NCBI GenBank assembly: GCA_016938155.1
Contig: JAFGVF010000097.1
Span: forward strand, 1 to 5,217
Length of the DNA: 5,217 nucleotides
From: Candidatus Cloacimonadota bacterium
GTDB lineage: Bacteria; Cloacimonadota; Cloacimonadia; Cloacimonadales; JAFGVF01
Reading direction: 5' to 3'
Shown here in pieces: positions 1 through 5,149 of this stretch. The notes under the pieces are model-generated. The model was not told where the DNA came from. It saw only the letters and a program-made list of their open reading frames with translations, and ran no database searches. Numbering within the stretch: position 1 is the first letter of the stretch; the number at the start of each line of letters is the position of its first letter. A program made the position numbers and the translations under genes.

Positions 1-1135
1 ACTCGTCTATACGAGCCTTTTTGTCAAGTTTTATTTTGGACGAGGAAGCATAGAAATCAATAAAAGGCAAGGCTTTATCAATCAATTCGTTAAAACTCTC
101 CACCCCATTTTTCAGCAGGTAGCTGTCAGGGTCTTCACCTGTCGGGAGTTCTATAATGTAGGGTCTGTAATTCTGGCTTATGGATATAATCGAACCTCGA
201 ATGGCTGCTTTTAGTCCTGCATCATCTCCGTCATAAGCCATATAGAGTTTCGAAGTAAATTGTTTCAACAGTTTTAACTGGTCATCAGTCAGCGCAGTAC
301 CCAGAGATGCAACACAGTTTGTATAACCTGTACTGTAGAGCCTCAAAAAGTCCATGTAGCCCTCACAGATAATGGCAAAACCCTTCTTGCTGATGTCGAA
401 TTTGGTCAGGAAAAAGCCATACAGCTCTTTTCCTTTAGTATAAATGGCAGTAGTGGGGGAGTTTATATACTTTCCTCCCGGTTGCTCATCATTAAGCTTC
501 CTACCGCCGAAGGCAACAACTTTACCGGTTGAAGAGTGAATGGGAAAGATTAACCTTTCTCTGAACAAATCGAAGTATCCGTTTTCATTATTACCGAAGA
601 GACCGGATGCTTTAAGAATATCAGTACCGAAATGCTTGTTCAGAAGGTGCCCCTTCAATCCTCCATAGCTGTCCAGGGCATATCCGATGTCAAAGTTCTT
701 AATAACCTGACGACTGATACCCCGTTTTTCCAGATAGTTTATTACAGATTCACCGAATTTGTTGAGGTTCTCTACGAAATAGCTTTTCGCCTCATCATAC
801 ACTGCAATTAAGAGCTGATTCTTGGTACGAACAATCTGTGTTTTTTTGTCTTCTTCAACCTTTATCCCGACTCTTTCAGCGAGTTTTTTCACTGCTTCTA
901 TGAAAGAGATATGCTCATATTCTTGAACAAAGGTGAAAACATTCCCCCCCTTACCGCAGACAAAACACTTGAAAATCTGCTTCTTATCGCTAATCATCAT
1001 GGAAGGGTGTGTATCGTCATGAAAAGGACATTGGGCTTTGAAGCTGGAACCGCTTCGTTTTATCGGAATATAACTCCCGACAACATCAATGATGTTATTT
1101 GCTTGTCTGATTTCTTCTATGAGAGCAGCTTCCAC
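1..1135 (-). CDS. dnaG: DNA primase DnaG, N-terminal 378 codons (cut by window edge)
   Basis: DNA primase makes the short RNA primers for lagging-strand synthesis and acts with the replicative helicase at the fork. The reading frame, translated by hand, is open to the window edge. Residues 36-60 form the CHC2 zinc finger (Cys36, His39, Cys57, Cys60). Residues 223-240 carry the family's YINSP...KGKELYG block. The Toprim metal-binding acidic residues are Glu258 (EGYMD) and Asp302/Asp304 (DGDDAG), followed by EDPDSYL near 334-340. The C-terminal helicase-binding domain would lie outside the window. The start is GTG at 1135-1133, giving V/M-EAALIEEIRQ, which matches the usual family N-terminus. 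This GTG shares one base with the mutS2 TAG stop and has no clear Shine-Dalgarno sequence, so translation is probably coupled to mutS2. A run of seven G encodes Lys62-Gly64 in the zinc finger, and the frame is intact there. Confidence 0.97.
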   Translation of the reverse strand, partial: MEAALIEEIRQANNIIDVVGSYIPIKRSGSSFKAQCPFHDDTHPSMMISDKKQIFKCFVCGKGGNVFTFVQEYEHISFIEAVKKLAERVGIKVEEDKKTQIVRTKNQLLIAVYDEAKSYFVENLNKFGESVINYLEKRGISRQVIKNFDIGYALDSYGGLKGHLLNKHFGTDILKASGLFGNNENGYFDLFRERLIFPIHSSTGKVVAFGGRKLNDEQPGGKYINSPTTAIYTKGKELYGFFLTKFDISKKGFAIICEGYMDFLRLYSTGYTNCVASLGTALTDDQLKLLKQFTSKLYMAYDGDDAGLKAAIRGSIISISQNYRPYIIELPTGEDPDSYLLKNGVESFNELIDKALPFIDFYASSSKIKLDKKARIDE

Positions 1136-3483
1136 TACTTAAGTACCACGATAGTAACACCATCACCACCGGCATCAATGGGTGGAGTGTGTATTGATTC
1201 AACCTGTTTAAGTCTTTTAAGATAATATCGTACTTTGTTTCTTAAAACACCGGTTCCCTTACCGTGAACAATTCTCAATTTATGCAATCCTCCCAGAAGG
1301 GCATTATCAATGAATTCATCTATGAGCGGTTGAGCATCGGAGAATGTCAAACCTAAGAGTTTTAACTCGGTTTGAACAGTTTTACCGGCAAGTGAGGGTT
1401 GTTTCACTTGAGATACATTCTCTTCAGCTGCCTTTTTTTTACTTACACTATATATATTACTCAAATCTGTTGTAAAAGCAATTCCGTCCATGTCAACAAT
1501 GATTTTGTCATTTTGAATGGCAGTAATCACAGCTTCTGTTTCAAAGTTACCTAACCATACTTTCTTACCAATCTCCGGTTTTCTGATTCTTTTTCTTCCA
1601 CTGGGGTCGAGTTCTTCAAATTCTTCCGAAATCTCTCTTTGCAGACCAAGAACCCTGTTAAGAGAAGTTTCGCTTCTATTCTTTCGGGCTTGCTTATCGA
1701 GTTTCTTGATTTCTGAAAGGTCGTTGTTAAACTCTTTCTGCATTGAAATCAAATACTCCCTGGCATCCTTTAAAGCTTTCTTTCTGATCTCAGTTTTCTC
1801 TTTTTCAACGGACTCAATCTTTTGATTAAGCTCTTCAATCTTCTTTTCAAACAGTCTGGATTTAAGCTCAAAATCATACTTCTGACGGGCATATAATTTC
1901 TTTTGCTCTTCGAGTTTACTCAGTATCTCAGTAAACTGAATGTTCTGAGTACCGGCAAGAGTTTTAGCTCGGTTAATAAACTTCGGATTCAGACCAAGAT
2001 TTTCAGCAACTTCAATTGCAAAACTATCACCCGGTAACCCGGGAATAAAGGAGTAAGTCGGTAAATGCTTAACTGCATCAAACTGCATGGAAGCATTTAA
2101 ACAAGAAGGTTCCTGTTCTGCGAATACTTTCAGGGCAGTGTAATGAGTCGTGATAATTCCTTTAACCCTCTTCTCTGCAAGGGTCTCCAGTACTGCCTGA
2201 GCAATTGCTGAGCCTTGTTCGGGGTCAGTTGCAGCTCCTATCTCATCGATCAAAATGAGTGAGTCAGATTCTGCTCTTTCGAGCATATATTTGATATTGG
2301 CAATATGGGAAGAGAAGGTACTGAGTGAATTCTCCAGAGATTGTCCATCCCCGATATCTGTGTAAAATGAATGAAACAGACCGATTTTACTCTTCTCATC
2401 TGCAGGAATAGGTAAACCTGAAAGAGCCATCATCGAGAGTAATCCTACTGCCTTCATCGTTACAGTCTTACCACCTGTATTTGGTCCTGAAAGGACGATG
2501 ATGTTATATTCAATTCCCAGAGTCAGGTCGAAGGGGATTACCTTATGGAAATCACCGAATTTATGAATTAAGAGCGGGTGTCTGGCAATAGTCAATTCAA
2601 GAATCGGTTCAGTTACAATCTCCGGAATCTGGGCTTTAAAGGCTTTTGCAAGTCTTCCAATGGCAAAATAGTAGTCTAATTCAGCCAAAACTTCCGAATT
2701 CTGCAACAGAGCTTCTTTAACTTCCATTATCTCGGAAGTAAACTCCTTCATTATTCGATAAATTTCCTGCTTTTCCTGCTCAGAGATTAACCTTAAAGTA
2801 TTGTTTTGTCCAACAATCTCTTCCGGTTCTAAATATACAGTAGATTTGCTGGAGGAACGCCCCTGAATGATACCTTTAACAAAGGGTGCAGAGCTTTCTT
2901 TGATGGGAATAACATAGCGGTCATCTCTTTGAGTGATTATCTTTTCTTGAATGAACTTCTCCGAGCCTGAATCCAGTAGCTTTTTATTGAGAAGATGAAC
3001 AATCTCATCTCTGGTTTTCTGTTTATTTTTGCGGAGTGACCTGAGATTAGCAGAGGCACTGTCAAGTACCTCGCCATCCGGTCCGAATGTCTTATTAAAT
3101 CTCTCTTCAATGTGGGGGAGACCTGAAATCTTTGCTACAAAATGGGCAATGTTCAAATAGGGCTTAATATCGGATTCTCGCGATTTTACACTATTGCCGA
3201 TAATTACGGCACGGCATATCGTTTTAAACTCTTCAAAGTTGAATACTCCGTGGAGAGGCTCGGTAAACAACTCTTCAAGAGAAGTCAGTTCCTCAAAACT
3301 AAATGCGTAACCAAATTCCATCATCTCGAGGATTTCCCTCGCGATAGACAGTTTCCGATTAATCACTGTAATTTCAAGTAAAGGCTTTGTCGAAAGGGCA
3401 ATTCTTTCGCCTGGTTCCGATTGACACTCTATTGCCAGGAGTCGGATAATCTTATCAAATTCGAGTTGCTCGGAGTGATTCAT
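1135..3483 (-). CDS. mutS2: MutS2 family ATPase with C-terminal Smr domain
   Basis: MutS2 proteins are dimeric ABC-type ATPases without the mismatch-recognition domain of MutS. In different bacteria they are linked to suppression of recombination or to rescue of collided ribosomes. The 782-residue length is normal. Residues 1-320 are the core and clamp regions. Walker A is GPNTGGKT at 333-340, the signature loop (SLSTFSSH) is at 386-393, Walker B is LILIDE at 409-414 and the switch His is His447 in TTHYTALK. Residues about 515-620 are a charged coiled coil, 637-680 a KOW-like beta domain, and 705-782 the Smr domain with HGKGTG at 740-745. The Smr LDxR/H motif is replaced by LKLLG (Lys708, Leu710), so nuclease function is doubtful. 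An A-tract at codons 682-684 forms A-AAA-AAG in frame, and a -1 shift there meets a stop after two codons. The ATG start is 2 bases after cvpA, without a well-spaced Shine-Dalgarno site. Function in this organism is inferred from the family. Confidence 0.97.
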   Translation of the reverse strand: MNHSEQLEFDKIIRLLAIECQSEPGERIALSTKPLLEITVINRKLSIAREILEMMEFGYAFSFEELTSLEELFTEPLHGVFNFEEFKTICRAVIIGNSVKSRESDIKPYLNIAHFVAKISGLPHIEERFNKTFGPDGEVLDSASANLRSLRKNKQKTRDEIVHLLNKKLLDSGSEKFIQEKIITQRDDRYVIPIKESSAPFVKGIIQGRSSSKSTVYLEPEEIVGQNNTLRLISEQEKQEIYRIMKEFTSEIMEVKEALLQNSEVLAELDYYFAIGRLAKAFKAQIPEIVTEPILELTIARHPLLIHKFGDFHKVIPFDLTLGIEYNIIVLSGPNTGGKTVTMKAVGLLSMMALSGLPIPADEKSKIGLFHSFYTDIGDGQSLENSLSTFSSHIANIKYMLERAESDSLILIDEIGAATDPEQGSAIAQAVLETLAEKRVKGIITTHYTALKVFAEQEPSCLNASMQFDAVKHLPTYSFIPGLPGDSFAIEVAENLGLNPKFINRAKTLAGTQNIQFTEILSKLEEQKKLYARQKYDFELKSRLFEKKIEELNQKIESVEKEKTEIRKKALKDAREYLISMQKEFNNDLSEIKKLDKQARKNRSETSLNRVLGLQREISEEFEELDPSGRKRIRKPEIGKKVWLGNFETEAVITAIQNDKIIVDMDGIAFTTDLSNIYSVSKKKAAEENVSQVKQPSLAGKTVQTELKLLGLTFSDAQPLIDEFIDNALLGGLHKLRIVHGKGTGVLRNKVRYYLKRLKQVESIHTPPIDAGGDGVTIVVLK

Positions 3484-3485
3484 TA

Positions 3486-4004
3486 TTATATGGATTTTCC
3501 CTGCTTAGAGCTTTGGATGAAGTGAATCTCATTTTTGTTCAGGGTATTAATCAGTTCATTCTTCACTTCTCTGACACTTGAAATAAAGACAGAACCTTTA
3601 GTAGAGTTCACAAAGGACTCTTTCCCCGGTGATATTTCTATCAGGGTAAGCAGCACAACAAACAGTAAAACTCCGTTAATAAATGCAAATAGTGCTCCGA
3701 GAATCCTGTTGATAATGGTTAGATTAAGTAGTTTCAGAACACCTTCCAATAGTAAGCGAATAATCTGAAAGATAAGCAAAATGATAATAACTACAAGTAA
3801 ATATGCCAAAAACATCGACAATGTCGTGCCTAATCCAAAGTTATTGACTAAAGCATTTTGGAATAAGGGGGCATATTTTCCGGCTAAAACAAAACACACA
3901 ACAATTCCCGCAAGTTGTAGCAGGGAAGCAATTATTCCCTTCCGCCATCCGTAGATGGTGATGATTAGGAGTACTATCAAAAGGGCTATATCAAGAATCT
4001 TCAT
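3486..4004 (-). CDS. cvpA: CvpA family inner-membrane protein
   Basis: This is a small integral membrane protein of the CvpA (colicin V production) family. Members are associated with envelope integrity and bile or stress resistance, but the biochemical role is not settled. The 172 residues give four hydrophobic segments at about 3-19, 24-42, 62-84 and 100-124. The family-typical Gly-x-x-Lys-Gly turn (GWRKG, 19-23) follows segment 1. A polar, charged C-terminal tail runs from about 126 to 172. The start is the ATG at 4004-4002, with GGAGGG four bases upstream. A longer reading from TTG at 4016 would place the start codon on top of that ribosome binding site and is less likely. The gene lies directly after a strong terminator and 2 bases before mutS2. 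A cvpA-mutS2 neighbourhood is known from Firmicutes, where polX lies between them; here polX is absent. Confidence 0.9.
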   Translation of the reverse strand: MKILDIALLIVLLIITIYGWRKGIIASLLQLAGIVVCFVLAGKYAPLFQNALVNNFGLGTTLSMFLAYLLVVIIILLIFQIIRLLLEGVLKLLNLTIINRILGALFAFINGVLLFVVLLTLIEISPGKESFVNSTKGSVFISSVREVKNELINTLNKNEIHFIQSSKQGKSI

Positions 4005-4008
4005 CTTT

Positions 4009-4014
4009 CCCTCC
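4009..4014 (-). promoter_or_regulatory. Strong ribosome binding site of cvpA
   Basis: GGAGGG on the minus strand lies 4 bases before the cvpA ATG. It is the best Shine-Dalgarno match next to any gene in the window and decides the cvpA start. It begins only 3 bases after the last T-rich bases of the upstream terminator, so cvpA translation can start afresh on read-through transcripts without coupling to yqeY. Confidence 0.85.
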
Positions 4015-4042
4015 AATAAAAAAAGGGGGAATCTCTTCCCCC
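4015..4042 (-). terminator. Intrinsic terminator between yqeY and cvpA
   Basis: On the minus strand a perfect 7-bp stem (GGGGGAA with TTCCCCC, 4042-4036 and 4031-4025) closes a GAGA loop. Seven T follow directly (4024-4018), then ATT. This is the textbook form of a rho-independent terminator and starts 18 bases after the yqeY stop codon. No promoter fits between it and cvpA, so cvpA, mutS2 and dnaG appear to depend on read-through or on regulated antitermination. Confidence 0.9.
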
Positions 4043-4060
4043 GAATATTATTTTATTGCT

Positions 4061-4501
4061 TCAGTTGGAAAGCTTTGCTCGAACGAGTGTGCTCAGGGCT
4101 TTTCCGTCAGCACGATTACCAAGCTTCTCATTCAAGTGCTTCATCACTCTGCCCATATCTTTCATGGACATGGCTTCCAGTTCAGTGCAGGCTTGTGCAA
4201 CTTCGGCTTTTAATTCATCATCTGTCAGCATTTTCGGTAGGAATTCCTGAATAATCAGAATTTCTGCTTTTTCGGTTTCTGCAAGCTCTGTCCGTCCGGC
4301 TTTTTCATAAAGCTCAATCGCTTGTTCTCTGGTTTTTACAGCTTTAAACAAAGCTTCCAGAGATTGCTCTTCAGTCGGCTCCTGCATCAATTCTACTTTC
4401 AGATTCATGAGGGCTGCTTTCAAGGAACGAAGTACGAGCAATCGCTTCGCATCTTTGTCCCGCATTGCCTGTTTAATCTCTTCAGCAAGACGATTAATCA
4501 T
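4061..4501 (-). CDS. yqeY: GatB/YqeY domain protein
   Basis: YqeY proteins are small, soluble and mostly helical. They resemble the C-terminal domain of GatB, a subunit of the tRNA-dependent amidotransferase that makes Gln-tRNA or Asn-tRNA. A stand-alone YqeY lacks the catalytic part, and its own function is not established; binding of tRNA is an inference from the GatB domain. The 146 residues match the family's usual length. The helical N-terminal half is rich in Lys, Arg and Glu (LRSLKAALMN at 24-33). The central block AGRTELAETEKAEI (68-81) and the C-terminal MKDMGRVM (113-120) and NRADGKALSTLV (129-140) are characteristic. The ATG at 4501 overlaps the rpsU stop by one base (TAATG). An AGG lies 8 bases upstream in the loop of a small palindrome, so initiation is probably by coupling, perhaps with weak help from that AGG. 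Linkage of rpsU with yqeY is common in bacteria. Confidence 0.93.
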   Translation of the reverse strand: MINRLAEEIKQAMRDKDAKRLLVLRSLKAALMNLKVELMQEPTEEQSLEALFKAVKTREQAIELYEKAGRTELAETEKAEILIIQEFLPKMLTDDELKAEVAQACTELEAMSMKDMGRVMKHLNEKLGNRADGKALSTLVRAKLSN

Positions 4502-4704
4502 TAACTAAACCTGTTTAGTTTACGCATCGCTTTAACCATCTTCCGACGCGCTACATTTCTCTCGCGTTTCTTCACAACGCTTGGCTTTTCATAGGCTTGA
4601 TGCTTTTTTATATCTGATAAAATAGCAGCACGCTCACATTTCTTCTTGAAACGCTTCAGCAGTATGTCGAAAGACTCATTCTCTCGTGCTCTTACTGTTG
4701 GCAA
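4501..4704 (-). CDS. rpsU: Small ribosomal subunit protein bS21
   Basis: bS21 binds the 30S platform near the 3' end of 16S rRNA and affects base pairing with Shine-Dalgarno sequences during initiation. The product is a short, very basic protein with the family blocks RENESFD (7-13), LLKRFKKKCERA (15-26), YEKPS (38-42) and a Lys/Arg-rich tail. I chose the TTG at 4704-4702 because it gives MPTVRARENESFD, the typical bS21 N-terminus, and a GGGGTGAG tract lies five bases upstream in a good position. The frame stays open to a GTG at 4713, which would add three residues (70 instead of 67) and place the start inside that tract. rpsU is the first gene of the operon. It is preceded by a structured leader of about 180 nt and a sigma-70-like promoter. 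Confidence 0.92.
   Translation of the reverse strand: MPTVRARENESFDILLKRFKKKCERAAILSDIKKHQAYEKPSVVKKRERNVARRKMVKAMRKLNRFS
4503..4520 (-). repeat. 18-bp palindrome at the rpsU/yqeY junction
   Basis: AACTAAAC and GTTTAGTT are perfect 8-base arms separated by two bases. They cover the last codons and stop of rpsU, ending just before the yqeY ATG. In the minus-strand RNA the four-base loop would expose CAGG, with the AGG 8 bases from the AUG. It may act as a translational element for yqeY or simply be a coding coincidence. Confidence 0.5.
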
Positions 4705-4708
4705 TATT

Positions 4709-4716
4709 CTCACCCC
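4709..4716 (-). promoter_or_regulatory. Candidate ribosome binding site of rpsU
   Basis: The minus-strand tract GGGGTGAG contains GGTGA, which matches the 3' part of the extended Shine-Dalgarno sequence AGGAGGTGA. It lies 5 bases before the TTG start. It supports TTG rather than the GTG, because that GTG is made of the tract itself. Confidence 0.5.
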
Positions 4717-4792
4717 GCTTTTATATTAGAATTTGTACCAAGATTTGGTTTTGCATTATCTTGTCAAACCATATTTTTAGAATTGAAGTTTT

Positions 4793-4849
4793 GGAGGTGC
4801 TGCTTCAGCTGCACTGCCTTATGAAGAGTACAGCTAAAGCAGTACCTCC
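4793..4849 (-). ncRNA. Long hairpin in the rpsU leader (57 nt)
   Basis: Two 19-base arms (4849-4831 and 4811-4793) pair along their whole length in minus-strand RNA, with one A-C mismatch and one G-U pair. Four more pairs (U-G, A-U, C-G, U-A) and a small CUU/AAG tip extend the helix into the loop. The arms end in GGAGGU and ACCUCC, so a sequence like Shine-Dalgarno is sequestered by its complement. There is no T-run after it on either strand, so it is not an intrinsic terminator. It lies between the predicted promoter and rpsU, which suggests a leader element, for example for autoregulation, processing or stability. It does not match SRP RNA or any leader family I recognise. Confidence 0.6.
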
Positions 4850-4862
4850 ATTTCAGTCACCT

Positions 4863-4876
4863 TGCGAATGGTCGCA
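4863..4876 (-). repeat. Small hairpin near the predicted 5' end of the rpsU mRNA
   Basis: TGCGA and TCGCA are perfect five-base arms around a four-base loop. Flanking CACCTT (4858-4863) and AAGGGTG (4886-4892) could pair outside it with a one-base bulge, though part of that outer stem would overlap the predicted transcription start. It would be the first structure of the rpsU leader. Confidence 0.35.
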
Positions 4877-4892
4877 GATCTCCACAAGGGTG

Positions 4893-4921
4893 ATTTTACA
4901 TCTTCAATGTTTCAGCGTCAA
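4893..4921 (-). promoter_or_regulatory. Sigma-70-type promoter of the rpsU operon
   Basis: On the minus strand TTGACG (4921-4916) and TAAAAT (4898-4893) are separated by exactly 17 bases. Each hexamer differs from consensus at one position. The bases just upstream (about 4938-4922) are A/T-rich, like an UP element, and include the small palindrome ATAAAA-TTCG-TTTTAT (4921-4936). Transcription should begin near 4885, giving a leader of about 180 nt before rpsU. This is the best promoter match I found in the region on either strand. Confidence 0.7.
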
Positions 4922-4960
4922 TAAAATTCGTTTTATCTCTACCTGAATTCCGGTAAAATT

Positions 4961-5037
4961 GCATCCCTACCGTGGGTTAACCGTGGGTCAACCGTTGGTT
5001 GACCGTGGAAACCACGGAAGACCTACGGTAGGGGTGC
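4961..5037 (+). repeat. 77-nt palindrome with an 18-bp outer stem
   Basis: Bases 4961-4978 pair with 5020-5037 without interruption: fifteen Watson-Crick pairs plus three G-U pairs when read as plus-strand RNA. On the minus strand those three become A-C mismatches, so the fold favours the plus strand. Inside are two further hairpins: GGTCAACC-GTT-GGTTGACC (4986-5004) and CCGTGG-AAA-CCACGG (5003-5017), which share two bases. Alternatively, CCGTGG at 4981-4986 can pair with CCACGG at 5012-5017 and extend the outer stem across an AA/AA internal loop. I see no target-site duplication at its ends and no U-run after it. Confidence 0.75.
4969..5012 (+). repeat. Four tandem 11-bp units (ACCGTGGGTTA type)
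   Basis: The units start at 4969, 4980, 4991 and 5002: ACCGTGGGTTA, ACCGTGGGTCA, ACCGTTGGTTG, ACCGTGGAAAC. The ACCGT core is invariant and the period, 11 bp, is about one helical turn. They lie within the 77-nt palindrome and create overlapping palindromes such as GGTTAACC (4975-4982). A further GGTCAACC is at 5038-5045. The arrangement fits cooperative binding of a protein on one DNA face, 50-120 bp upstream of the rpsU -35. Confidence 0.7.
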
Positions 5038-5049
5038 GGTCAACCTACG

Positions 5050-5072
5050 AAAGAAAACCGGTTTCAAACCGG
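5050..5072 (-). terminator. Possible terminator of an upstream minus-strand gene
   Basis: On the minus strand CCGGTT-TGA-AACCGG is followed directly by TTTTCTTT. Stem and T-rich tail fit a short intrinsic terminator that would insulate the rpsU promoter from transcription entering from the right. The stem is only 6 bp with a three-base loop, and no gene is visible upstream inside the window. AAACCGG also occurs as a direct repeat 11 bp apart (5055 and 5066), so it could instead be a binding site. Confidence 0.4.
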
Positions 5073-5149
5073 ACATGCCATATAAAAGGAGGAATATCAC
5101 TGAACACTCTATGAAATCCACACTTTCCCGCTGATAATCTATCACAACA

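Noticed and set aside
911..1225. Plus-strand open frame opposite the dnaG/mutS2 junction
   Set aside because: The opposite strand encodes well-conserved DnaG zinc-finger and MutS2 Smr sequence, so this frame is a shadow.
4005..4016. Longer CvpA starting at TTG 4016
   Set aside because: Its first codons are the GGAGGG ribosome binding site itself, and the ATG at 4004 gives the usual CvpA N-terminus.
4739..4767. Second rpsU promoter using the perfect TTGACA at 4767-4762
   Set aside because: At spacings of 16-18 the -10 candidates (such as ATCTTG) are poor, and the Bacteroidota TTTG/TAnnTTTG type fits only in part. It may be a minor promoter but is not supported.
4793..4849. Intrinsic terminator at the long hairpin
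   Set aside because: Neither strand has a T-run after the stem: minus continues with AAAAC and plus with ATTTCAG.
4793..4885. SRP RNA or 6S RNA gene in the rpsU leader
   Set aside because: The helix lacks the SRP GGAA-type tetraloop and symmetric loop, and lacks the large central bubble of 6S RNA.
4686..4946. Plus-strand open frame of 86 codons over the rpsU upstream region
   Set aside because: It runs across the rpsU start, the leader hairpin and the promoter, has no ribosome binding site and shows no recognisable protein features.
4961..5037. Integron attC site or insertion-sequence end
   Set aside because: The GTTRRRY/RYYYAAC core sites are not present, no integrase or transposase is nearby and no target duplication flanks the palindrome.
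5111..5134. Seven-codon plus-strand ORF after AAAGGAGG
   Set aside because: The ATG is about 17 bases after the Shine-Dalgarno, too far for normal initiation, and the peptide is too short to support.
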